Shown here piece by piece: positions 53,494 to 61,884 of a DNA stretch of 64,000 bases (the first letter of the stretch is position 1; each line of letters begins with the position of its first letter). Below the pieces are notes generated by a model. That model made no database searches. It worked only from the letters and a program-made list of their open reading frames with translations, and had not been told where the DNA came from. The DNA comes from Candidatus Aminicenantes bacterium UBA6228. GTDB lineage: Bacteria; Acidobacteriota; Aminicenantia; Aminicenantales; Saccharicenantaceae. Location: positions 124,001-188,000 of the forward strand of contig DJWO01000009.1 of assembly GCA_002441005.1 (NCBI GenBank), in the 5' to 3' direction. The position numbers and the translations under genes are program-made.

Positions 53494-54531
53494 TTAACTC
53501 TGATAATAATCTACATTTTCGGCCATGATAATATCAATCTGGGTCATGATCTTTTCCCGGATTTTCTCTCCGAGGACGACGTGACGAAAGAGAGCATAAA
53601 TACCTTCATATCCCTGACGCTCCGACTGCTGGCTGATCAGGAAATTAATGGTTCTGTCCTTGAGGAGCTTAATGTTCCTGGGAATGGGATCATAGCCGAC
53701 CAGAATCAGCTGATGCTTGCTTCTCTTGGCTTTCCACCATTCAGCCACTTTATGGGTCATAGCATTGGTGACAAAGATGCCGGCCAGATCCCTGTTCTGG
53801 CGGTAAAAGGCTTCCAGATTCCGGCTGATGTCAAGCGGGGTAGCCTGACCATCTATTTCCACCACGGCTGATTCAAACCCGCCAAAATCACAGGTTCCCC
53901 GCAGAAAGCCGTTGATTCTTTCCGCAATATGATAATCTTCCGGCTGGACTTTCACCACCGCGATCTTCCCGGAAGTTTGATGAATGGTCTGCTTCATCAA
54001 ACAGGAAGCTAACAGGCCGCTCTGGAAAGCATCCTGGCCGATAAAAGACAGAGGCTTTATCCCGGGCACATAAGAATCAAAAAAGACGATGGGCAAATTA
54101 TCGGGCAAGATCTCCAGCACCCGGCCAAAGCTCCGGGGTAAAACCGGAGCAGTCAACAAGCCGTCAAAATCTTCTTTTAGAATTTTTTTCCCGGCCAGCA
54201 AGACTGATTTTTCCTGGAAACGGTCAAAGAAGGAAAATTTAACTTCGATACGGTGGGAAGCCAGCTCGCTCCAGGCCCGCTCAATTCCCCGGACAGGCAG
54301 CGTCCAGTAATAGCTATCCTGTTCCGGGTGCGGGATAAGAACCGCGAACTTAAAAACTTTCTTGAGTTTCAGGTTCTTGGCAAAAATATTAGTCCGGTAA
54401 CCTTCATCCTTCAGGACCTGCTGTATTTTTTTCTCGGTTTCAGGTTTGACCCGGCCGCGCTTATGCAACACCCGGTCAACAGTTCCGATAGAGACCTGAG
54501 CCTTTTTGGCAATATCTTTTATAGTAACAAT
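53494..54531 (-). CDS. LacI-family transcriptional regulator with probable ATT start codon
   Basis: The 345-residue product needs an ATT start at 54531 to include the complete LacI helix-turn-helix (VTIKDIAKKAQVSIGTVDRV, then LHKRGRVKPETEKKI). The only conventional in-frame start, a GTG at 54471, would cut off the DNA-binding domain, and an in-frame TGA lies 12 bases upstream of the ATT. A GAGG sequence seven bases before the ATT gives a ribosome site. Residues about 60-340 form a periplasmic-binding-type ligand domain (KFAVLIPHPEQDSYYW, DGLLTAPVL and GIFVTNAMTHKVA), of the sugar-responsive type. Target genes are unknown; the arabinofuranosidase genes nearby are candidates. Confidence 0.85.
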   Translation of the reverse strand: MVTIKDIAKKAQVSIGTVDRVLHKRGRVKPETEKKIQQVLKDEGYRTNIFAKNLKLKKVFKFAVLIPHPEQDSYYWTLPVRGIERAWSELASHRIEVKFSFFDRFQEKSVLLAGKKILKEDFDGLLTAPVLPRSFGRVLEILPDNLPIVFFDSYVPGIKPLSFIGQDAFQSGLLASCLMKQTIHQTSGKIAVVKVQPEDYHIAERINGFLRGTCDFGGFESAVVEIDGQATPLDISRNLEAFYRQNRDLAGIFVTNAMTHKVAEWWKAKRSKHQLILVGYDPIPRNIKLLKDRTINFLISQQSERQGYEGIYALFRHVVLGEKIREKIMTQIDIIMAENVDYYQS

Positions 54532-54619
54532 GTTAAGCCCTCAACTCTGAATTTCCAAGATAAATACTTATCAGATTCCGGGCTGAAATACAATATTTTT
54601 GGCAATTTTCTGCTTAACC

Positions 54620-56392
54620 TCAATACCCCAGGCCTGTTTTCAGCCGGTCATACTCCTGCCAGATTTCATAAGGAATATGGCGGCCGAACTTATCAAGAAA
54701 CTTCTTGATGTCTTTAAGTTCTTCTTTCCAGTCAGCCGGTTTTAGCCTGAAAAGTTCGTCTAAATTTTCCGGAGGCAGGGCCAGGCCAGAAAGATCAAGA
54801 TCTTTTTTCTCCGGGATTAAACCGAGCGGTGTCTCTTTAGCTCCAGCCCGGCCATTGACCCGGTCTATAATCCATTTGATAATTCTGATGTTTTCGCCAA
54901 AACCCGGCCAGAGAAATTCGCCCCGCTCATTCCGGCGAAACGCATTGATTGAATAAAGCCTGGGGGGATGAGTCATCAACTTGCCCAGGTTGATCCAGTG
55001 GCGGAAATAATCTCCCATGTTATAACCGCAGAAAGGCAGCATAGCCATCGGATCGCGGCGGAGGACACCTACCTGACCGGCCGCCGCCGCCGTTGTTTCT
55101 GAACCGGTCCTGGCCCCTAAGAAGACACCATGCTCCCAGGACAAAGCTTCGGTGATGAGAGGAATCAACCTGGTTCTTCTGCCGCCAAACATGATGGCTG
55201 AAATGGGCACGCCAAGAGGATTATCATATTCCTTAGAAAGTACCGGGCAATTATAAACAGAAACGGTGAACCTCGAATTGGGGTGAGCAGCCGGGTTTCC
55301 CTGACCTGGTTGCCAGGGCCGTCCCTGCCAGTCAACCATATGAGGCGGCACAGGACCTTCCAGCCCCTCCCACCAGGGAGACAGGGTGTCGACATCCAGG
55401 CCAACATTGGTAAAAATAGTCGGATAATAATTAGAATTGCGGATAGTGCGCATCATGTTGGGATTGGTTTTCATTGAGGTCCCGGGAGCTACGCCAAAAA
55501 AGCCAAACTCCGGATTGATGGCATAAAGCCGTCCGTCCGGGCCAATATTCAGCCAGGCAATATCGTCGCCGACCGTCCAGACCCGGTACTCAGGCAGGGC
55601 TGACTCCAGCATGGCAAAATTCGTCTTGCCACAAGCTGAAGGAAAAGCGCCGGCAATATAGGTAATCTGACCATGAAGATCCTCAACGCCAATAATCATC
55701 ATATGTTCAGCTAACCAGCCATATTTCCGGCCAAGCCAGGAAGCAATCCGGAGCGAAAAGCACTTCTTCCCCAACAGGGCATTCCCTCCATAACCCGAGC
55801 CGACACTCCAGACCAGATCCTCCTCAGGAAAATGCATGATATAGCGCCGGTCGGGATTAAAGTCGCCTACGGTATGAATTCCTTTGACGAAATTTTCAGA
55901 GCTGCCAATCTTGTCCAGAATCCTCTTTCCCAGCCTGGTCATAATCCTCATACTGACGGCCACATAAGAGACATCGGTAATCTGAACGCAGGCCTTGGCA
56001 TAGGGAGAATCCGGATTGCCCATCATGTAAGGTAAAACATACATCGTCCGGCCACGCATGGCTCCCCGGGACAGTTTGGTCATCAGTTTCTTAGCTTCAT
56101 CCGGCGGCATCCAGTTATTGTTAGGACCGGCTGCTTCCCGGTCAGAATGGCAGACAAAAGTTAGCTGTTCGGTTCTGGCTACGTCAGTCGGGTGGCTGCG
56201 GTGGAGGTAGGCTTTTGGCCAGAGAGTCTGATTCAGCTCTAAAAAAATATTTTTCTCCTCAATTTTTTCTTCCTGACTCCCGATCTCAATAATCCGGCGG
56301 GCCTCTCCCTCCGAACCATCACACCAGTAAATGTTTCGAGGTTGAAGAAGCTCGGCCTGCTTCTCCACCCATTTTTCTACAGCTGTAGCCAT
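54620..56392 (-). CDS. pckG: Phosphoenolpyruvate carboxykinase (GTP)
   Basis: Interconverts oxaloacetate and phosphoenolpyruvate with GTP at the entry to gluconeogenesis. The 590-residue product has the GTP-class motifs: RTEQLTFVCHSDREAAGP-N-N-N-W, VGSGYGGNALLGKKCFSLRI, the P-loop AGAFPSACGKTNFAML with its reactive Cys, VGDDIAWL, FGVAPGTSMKTNPN, FGGRRTRLIPL and NWFR-equivalent residues. Length is typical. AGAGGAAAAA precedes the ATG. It may form a loose operon with lacI and gntR downstream (88-base gap). Confidence 0.97.
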   Translation of the reverse strand: MATAVEKWVEKQAELLQPRNIYWCDGSEGEARRIIEIGSQEEKIEEKNIFLELNQTLWPKAYLHRSHPTDVARTEQLTFVCHSDREAAGPNNNWMPPDEAKKLMTKLSRGAMRGRTMYVLPYMMGNPDSPYAKACVQITDVSYVAVSMRIMTRLGKRILDKIGSSENFVKGIHTVGDFNPDRRYIMHFPEEDLVWSVGSGYGGNALLGKKCFSLRIASWLGRKYGWLAEHMMIIGVEDLHGQITYIAGAFPSACGKTNFAMLESALPEYRVWTVGDDIAWLNIGPDGRLYAINPEFGFFGVAPGTSMKTNPNMMRTIRNSNYYPTIFTNVGLDVDTLSPWWEGLEGPVPPHMVDWQGRPWQPGQGNPAAHPNSRFTVSVYNCPVLSKEYDNPLGVPISAIMFGGRRTRLIPLITEALSWEHGVFLGARTGSETTAAAAGQVGVLRRDPMAMLPFCGYNMGDYFRHWINLGKLMTHPPRLYSINAFRRNERGEFLWPGFGENIRIIKWIIDRVNGRAGAKETPLGLIPEKKDLDLSGLALPPENLDELFRLKPADWKEELKDIKKFLDKFGRHIPYEIWQEYDRLKTGLGY

Positions 56393-56426
56393 TTTTTCCT
56401 CTCGATGCCAGTCTTCTTGAATTTTT

Positions 56427-56455
56427 TAAATAACATAGAGGGACTATTTTGTCAA
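56427..56455 (-). promoter_or_regulatory. Candidate promoter of pckG
   Basis: On the minus strand, a perfect TTGACA (56450-56455), 17 bases, then a weaker TATTTA (56427-56432). Expected start is about 30 bases before the ATG. Confidence 0.5.
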
Positions 56456-56506
56456 AAAGCTTTAACTGAATTCTTCGGGCTGTCTAAATTCAGAATATAG
56501 TAATTG

Positions 56507-56534
56507 TTTACAGTTACGAAAAGAGAGTTATAAT
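56507..56534 (+). promoter_or_regulatory. Promoter of the nitroreductase-like gene
   Basis: TTTACA (56507-56512), 16 bases, perfect TATAAT (56529-56534). Expected start near 56541; the ATG at 56594 has AAAGGAGG. Confidence 0.65.
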
Positions 56535-56593
56535 AGATTATGAAGTCTTATGTTCTTATAGTTTTAAAATGGACTGGAAAAAAGGAGGTAAGG

Positions 56594-57259
56594 ATGAGAG
56601 CCTTTCTAATTGTCTTATTAGCAACTTTTAATCTTGGTTTTAATCTCTTTCCGGTTTCAGGACCGGCCGGCCAGACAGACGAGACTCAGATCATCAAACT
56701 ACCGGCCCCCCGGATGGAAGGCGGAAAGCCACTAATGGACTGCCTCAAATTGAGACAAAGCAACCGCTCTTACCGCCAGGAAAAACTTTCTCCTCAAATT
56801 CTATCCGACCTGCTCTGGGCAGCCAATGGCATTAACCGCCCGGATTCAGGCAAAAGAACAGCTCCGACGGCTGTTAACTGGCAAAATATCGATGTTTATG
56901 TAGCCACTGCCGACGGACTTTTCCTTTATGATGCTAAGCAGCAGGCTCTTATTCAGATTCTCAAGGAAGATATCCGGGCACTAACCGGGGCTCAGGATTT
57001 CGTCAAAACCGCCCCTCTTAATTTAATCTATGTAGGTGATTATGCTAAAATTCCCCGTGGTTCGGATGAAGATAAACTCTTTTACTCCGCCAATCATGCA
57101 GGCTATATTTCCCAAAACGTTTACCTTTTCTGCGCCTCTGAAGGGCTGTCAACCGTAGTCAGGGCTATGATCAATAAAGAAGAGCTGGCCAAGGCCATGA
57201 AACTCCGTCCGGAGCAGCATATCATGCTGGCCCAGACAGTCGGTTATCCTCAAAAATAA
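56594..57259 (+). CDS. Exported nitroreductase-like protein (SagB/ThcOx family)
   Basis: The 221-residue product starts at 56594, five bases after AAAGGAGG, and has a signal peptide (MRAFLIVLLATFNLGFNLF). The rest is a nitroreductase fold of SagB/ThcOx type: RQSNRSYRQEKLSPQILSDLLWAANGINR with FMN-contacting Arg/Ser near 45-50, SAPT-like APTAVNWQNIDVYVA, then YISQNVYLFCASEGLSTVVR and the terminal LRPEQHIMLAQTVGYP. FMN-dependent reductases are usually cytoplasmic; an exported one would act in the periplasm, folded before or after transport. Substrate unknown. Confidence 0.85.
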   Translation: MRAFLIVLLATFNLGFNLFPVSGPAGQTDETQIIKLPAPRMEGGKPLMDCLKLRQSNRSYRQEKLSPQILSDLLWAANGINRPDSGKRTAPTAVNWQNIDVYVATADGLFLYDAKQQALIQILKEDIRALTGAQDFVKTAPLNLIYVGDYAKIPRGSDEDKLFYSANHAGYISQNVYLFCASEGLSTVVRAMINKEELAKAMKLRPEQHIMLAQTVGYPQK

Positions 57260-57289
57260 GTCTCAAGGCAAAATCGAGACAGGCTGATA

Positions 57290-59290
57290 TCAGGAAGTTT
57301 TTCTGATCAGCCAGACGGTCATTTCCCACGGTCCGCGGTTAGCCCAAACACAATAGGGTATGAGGAAAAGGTTTTGCTTCCGGCTTTCCCCGCCCTGTCC
57401 ATCAACCGCCAGCCCGCTGCCGGTTATTACTCCAACCCCGCCCAGCAGATCGCTCCGATACCAGGCCTGGAGACGACTCGAATCCGGCAGGGCTAAATTA
57501 AGGGCAGTGCCTCCATTATCCTGCCCCTCGGCGCAATAAACGACTGGCCCCCTTTCCACTGCTACTTTGCCGCGATCTTCTTTGACCTGTTCGTTGGCAA
57601 CGACCCTTTTAATCTCCAGCGGGAAAAGCACTTCTATGACATCTCCCATCTTCCATTTTCGTTTAAGACGCAAGTAACCGCGATCGACCGCAACCGGCAC
57701 CGGTTTTCTATTCAACTTAACCACCATCTGGCCAGCCTGACTGTCATGATAGTTGTAAAGGTCACCAGGCAGAGGACGGTTTTGAGCCCAGCCGGGTATT
57801 CTGAGACAAACCGTAAATTCCCTGACTCGTTTGGGATTAATACCTATTTGGATTGAACCAAACCAGGGATACCTTCCTTCCTGTACTATTTCCAGTTCAG
57901 TCTGACTGAAAGCAAAATTTGCTCTCGATTTAACAAACAGGTTGATAAAGACTTCGTCAGCCGAATGGGCATAAATATAGCCGGGAAAAGTCGCCAGAAA
58001 ACGGGCGGCATTGGCCGGACAGCAGGCTACTTCAAACCAGCTGCTCCTTTCATATTTCCCTTTTGAGGCTAAAGGATTTTGATAGAAAAATTTATCACCG
58101 GACAGTCCTACCCCTGACAGCAAGCCGTTATAGATGATTCTTTCCAGCAGATCAATATACTGGCCATCTCCTTCGTACTGGAAAAGCCGCTGATTCCAGA
58201 AAGCATTACCCACTGCCGCACAGGTTTCAGCGTAAGCCTGCTCATTGGGCAGTTCATAATCAGCTCCAAAAGCTTCATATTCTCCGGTCGCGCCTATCCC
58301 GCCGGTTAGATAAAGCTTCTTATTGACTGCATTCTCCCAGATTTTTTGACTGGCGGTGGCATATTCTGACCAACCACCAAGAGCGGCTACCTCCAGCATG
58401 GCATTATACATATAAGCTGCCCGGACCGAGTGTCCAACCGCTTCGGTTTGCTCTAAAACCGGCCGGTGGTTCTGCAAATATTCTTCTGAATTGTAGATAT
58501 AAAAAGGTGAACTCCTGGGATAAACTTCGCCTCCATGATAGTGTCCCCTTTCGTCCAGGAAGAATTTGGCCAGGTTCAAATAATCTTCCCGGCCGGTTAC
58601 CCGGTAAAGCCTGGTCAGGCCGATTTCGACTTCCTGGTGGCCAGGAAAAGCCCGCCGCTTATCCGGGCCAAAAGTCTTAACCAGTAAATCAGCGCTTTTA
58701 ATGGCCAGGTCTAAAAGATTCTTTTCGCCCGTCGCCTGATAATAAGCCACGGCCGCTTCGTAGAGATGACCGAGGTTATATAGCTCATGACTGACTCTTA
58801 GATTAGACCACCTCTCCTGGCCAGCCCCGGCCGCTGGATTCTCAGGGTCAATTGTCCTGGCTGTAAAGAGATAGCCGTCCGGTTCCTGGGCCTGGCCGAT
58901 AATGGCCACCAGGTCATCAATCTGCTGTTTCAACTTCGGGTCAGGATTGGTTTTTAAAGTATAAGCAGCAGCTTCAATCGCTTTGTAGATATCAGAGTCG
59001 TTATACCTCTTACCGGTGTGCTGGCCTGCTTTCAGACCGGCCGCTATCCGGAAATTGTCAACCCGGCCAGTTTCCTCATTCATCCGGAAAAGATAGGGGA
59101 TAGTTACCAGGCGGTTGGTTTCCATCCTGGGTGCCCAGAAATCATCGGTGACCTTAACTTCCCAGTAATTGACAGGTTGAGTGGGAAAATCAGGCAGCTT
59201 TTTAGCTTGATCTTTATTCCGGTCAGGAGAAGTACAGCCGGCTATTAAGAACAAGCCAGCCATCAGCAGGATAAGTCCTTGTTTATTCAT
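57290..59290 (-). CDS. GH127 beta-L-arabinofuranosidase, probable lipoprotein
   Basis: GH127 enzymes (DUF1680) release beta-L-arabinofuranose from arabino-oligosaccharides. The start at 59290 has GAGG six bases upstream and gives a 666-residue lipoprotein (MNKQGLILLMAGLFLIAGC). The (alpha/alpha)6 barrel carries the zinc/cysteine site: E-T-C near 355-357 and CCPANAARFL near 423, the nucleophile being one of the paired cysteines by analogy to HypBA1. Length fits the family. The lipid anchor suggests a surface or periplasmic location. It lies near a GH51 gene. Confidence 0.92.
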   Translation of the reverse strand: MNKQGLILLMAGLFLIAGCTSPDRNKDQAKKLPDFPTQPVNYWEVKVTDDFWAPRMETNRLVTIPYLFRMNEETGRVDNFRIAAGLKAGQHTGKRYNDSDIYKAIEAAAYTLKTNPDPKLKQQIDDLVAIIGQAQEPDGYLFTARTIDPENPAAGAGQERWSNLRVSHELYNLGHLYEAAVAYYQATGEKNLLDLAIKSADLLVKTFGPDKRRAFPGHQEVEIGLTRLYRVTGREDYLNLAKFFLDERGHYHGGEVYPRSSPFYIYNSEEYLQNHRPVLEQTEAVGHSVRAAYMYNAMLEVAALGGWSEYATASQKIWENAVNKKLYLTGGIGATGEYEAFGADYELPNEQAYAETCAAVGNAFWNQRLFQYEGDGQYIDLLERIIYNGLLSGVGLSGDKFFYQNPLASKGKYERSSWFEVACCPANAARFLATFPGYIYAHSADEVFINLFVKSRANFAFSQTELEIVQEGRYPWFGSIQIGINPKRVREFTVCLRIPGWAQNRPLPGDLYNYHDSQAGQMVVKLNRKPVPVAVDRGYLRLKRKWKMGDVIEVLFPLEIKRVVANEQVKEDRGKVAVERGPVVYCAEGQDNGGTALNLALPDSSRLQAWYRSDLLGGVGVITGSGLAVDGQGGESRKQNLFLIPYCVWANRGPWEMTVWLIRKTS

Positions 59291-59486
59291 TCCAAACCTC
59301 ATCTAAGAATTTAAGTCTATCTGAATTTCTACTTTTTTTATATAACTGATCAAGAATAAAATGGGCAGTTAATTCAAGAACACTTAAGCCAGGCTCTGTT
59401 AGCTTCGGTCAATTATCTCTATTGAGCGGGGCAAAAGGGGAAACTGCATCTTCTTCCTGAAGGAAGAAATAAACAGCTCTCTTGAT

Positions 59487-61661
59487 TCAGTCTCCATGAA
59501 CTGAGAATACCGTCTGATTATAAGCCTGGGTCTGAGCAATACGATCCACACCGTTAACATAAAGGAAGTAATCACCAGGTTTTAGCTGAGGGAGACTAAT
59601 CTCCAGAATAGCCGTTTCTCCCCGGCTGTACCTGGTCGTCCCGGCCAGGGAAGCCGCCACCGGCACTGACTGGCCGGTTGCCGCCTCAACCAGCCGCACT
59701 GACATAGCAACATCCTGCTCACTCCCTTCTGCCTGGCTGAAAGGAACAAGCACCCGAAGATGCTTCGTCTGCCCGGATATCGTCTCTACCACCGGCACAT
59801 AAACTTTTTGATCAAAATGATACATCTCCGGCCAGGGCTGGCTGCCTCCGCCTCCGTCGAGATAGGCACAACCTCCACCCTCCTTAAGAATAAGTGGTGT
59901 TCCCAGTTTCAATCCTGGTTTAGCAGGCCTGGGGACAGAGGCTCTGATGGAACTAACCGCGCTTGATCCTGAAGTCAAATCCCGGATGACCAGGCGGCAG
60001 GTATATTCGCCTGGCTCAAGCGGCACCACCGAGCTAAAAATCACCGTCCTCCCCTGATAATGGCGCGGATCTGTCTCCAGCCGGCGCAACTCTCGAATAT
60101 CATTTTTGGCATCAAATACCAGTACCACATACTCCACTTTCTCACCTTCAAACCTGGAAGTAACCTCCCCTGGAATACTGGCCATAACCTTCAGCCCCGA
60201 ACCTTCAGTCGCCGGAAAGCTAATATATGACAGTGGAAAGTTGACAGGCAGTCTCGAGAAGGACCGCTCGTTAAGGGCCAGCTCAAAAAGATGTAATTCT
60301 TTCTCAAGATTGGTGAACTCGCCGAACGGTTTGGGATTGAAATAGCCAGATTGGGTTCGAACCTGGCAACCAGGCCGCTTGACTTCAACTTTGACCTGGT
60401 GGAAGGTGCCGTCCTGACTCTCGTCAATCGAGTAGCCAAGCACATAATAGCTCCCGGTGAGGGCCTGGACCTGGCCGAGATTCTTCTCATACATTTTGAT
60501 GTTCGAAAAGTATTTACCACCAGTTAAATCCGCTATCCGTTTGAGCGAGTTGCCACCAGTTGTTTTCTCATCCTGAAAGACGTTGGTTGCATCCTGAAAA
60601 ATTCCGCCCACTGAAAACATACCCCGCCCCGCTTCCCGGTCCTCAAAAGTCATCCGGTCATAAGCGAACAGGTCAGTTGTTAGAGCAGATTCCCTGGTAT
60701 CAAAGGCAAAAATATCACAGTTAGCAGCAGCGAATTCCTTGTACATCTCCTCATTTTCCGTCCTGAGAACGCGGTCACCAGCGTCAAATTTGGCTCGTCC
60801 ACCGAGGCCGCCAGGGTTTCCGGACTGACCACCATAAATCAGGGAACTGGGAATGCCAGTCGAAAAAAGGATGAAGTGTTTTTGACCTGGTTCATAGCGA
60901 AGAGCTTTGGCTAAAGCGGTCAACCTGAGGATGTAGGTCTCAGCCAGACGCTTGGCTTCCTGCCGCTCAGTTTCGCGATTCCGTTCGGCTGACTGCTGAA
61001 TATCCGTGCCGGCTGGTTCCTGAGCCATCAGCCAGTATTTTAGTTCTATCTCATGAGCCCGGCCGGCCGTATCTTTACTGCCGATGGAATCAACGACCTG
61101 CCGTACCTTGTCATGATCCTTGGTCAAATACTCATGAAAAGTAATCCCTTTGAGCATCGAATAAGTCAGAACGCTGACCTCGTCATCAGTTTGAACCTCG
61201 GTATCAAGAAAATGCAGGGCGGCCTTTCTGGCCTCGGTAATCCCCTTGGCGTGGTTAAAGGCAAAATCGAAGAAAAGGAAAAATTTCCTGGGGGTAGCTG
61301 TAGCCGGCTGAGCAGCCACAGCCTGGGCCTTCTGGACCGCCTGCTCCCCGGCGGCCGCCGCTTTTTCCACGGGCGTCCGGAGAAGATGCTTTTCAAAGGC
61401 GGTGAGTTTTACCGGTTGACCATTGTCGGTGGCCATGAAATCTTCGAGAGTCAGGTCTTCAACCGGATTGCCTTTTTTATCGGTCACATAGACAGTTATA
61501 AGCTTCAGGGCAACAGAAACCCTGTACTGGAGAGGCCTGGTCAGATCCTGTTCTTGCTGGGGAGCTGACCAGCCAGATGAAAAACTAAACAATAAGGCTA
61601 AAGTCAGACAGACAGCTAACCTCGTTGCCTGCCCCCGGTAATAAAAGCACTGATGTCTCAT
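59487..61661 (-). CDS. Exported VWA-domain protein of acidobacterial type
   Basis: The 724-residue product has a signal peptide (about 10-33) and an N-terminal region VYVTDKKGNPVEDLTLEDFMATDNG-Q-P-V, typical of acidobacterial VWFA-related proteins. It continues with a von Willebrand A fold (KFFLFFDFAFNHAKGI in place of the usual D-x-S-x-S, so the metal site is degenerate), an Ala/Gln-rich linker (95-120), FILFSTGIPSSL and YYVLGYS. Carboxy-terminal half has Ig-like repeats. Probably a secreted binding protein. Function unknown. The gene lies between two arabinofuranosidase genes on the same strand. Confidence 0.85.
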   Translation of the reverse strand: MRHQCFYYRGQATRLAVCLTLALLFSFSSGWSAPQQEQDLTRPLQYRVSVALKLITVYVTDKKGNPVEDLTLEDFMATDNGQPVKLTAFEKHLLRTPVEKAAAAGEQAVQKAQAVAAQPATATPRKFFLFFDFAFNHAKGITEARKAALHFLDTEVQTDDEVSVLTYSMLKGITFHEYLTKDHDKVRQVVDSIGSKDTAGRAHEIELKYWLMAQEPAGTDIQQSAERNRETERQEAKRLAETYILRLTALAKALRYEPGQKHFILFSTGIPSSLIYGGQSGNPGGLGGRAKFDAGDRVLRTENEEMYKEFAAANCDIFAFDTRESALTTDLFAYDRMTFEDREAGRGMFSVGGIFQDATNVFQDEKTTGGNSLKRIADLTGGKYFSNIKMYEKNLGQVQALTGSYYVLGYSIDESQDGTFHQVKVEVKRPGCQVRTQSGYFNPKPFGEFTNLEKELHLFELALNERSFSRLPVNFPLSYISFPATEGSGLKVMASIPGEVTSRFEGEKVEYVVLVFDAKNDIRELRRLETDPRHYQGRTVIFSSVVPLEPGEYTCRLVIRDLTSGSSAVSSIRASVPRPAKPGLKLGTPLILKEGGGCAYLDGGGGSQPWPEMYHFDQKVYVPVVETISGQTKHLRVLVPFSQAEGSEQDVAMSVRLVEAATGQSVPVAASLAGTTRYSRGETAILEISLPQLKPGDYFLYVNGVDRIAQTQAYNQTVFSVHGD

Positions 61662-61701
61662 CTCTCTCCTTCAGGATGGCCCCTTTCTGCCACCTATTTT
61701 T

Positions 61702-61730
61702 AATATCAGGCCTGATAAAAATTTTGTCAA
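61702..61730 (-). promoter_or_regulatory. Promoter of the VWA gene with overlapping palindrome
   Basis: On the minus strand a perfect TTGACA (61725-61730) precedes a TGATAT or GATATT -10 (61702-61708). The 14-bp perfect palindrome TATCAGGCCTGATA (61704-61717) covers the -10 box and spacer, where a repressor would act. Confidence 0.5.
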
Positions 61731-61884
61731 TATCTAAATTATTCTAAGCGGATCTGTTTCGCTCCTGGCTAACTGTTGATTTTTCCTTCATAACTTAATG
61801 GCAGATAACTCTCCAGTTGCGGAAAATTAAAGTCAAGTTGAGGATCATCATCTTGATTGAGGCCGATATCCCTCCTCAGGCTTT

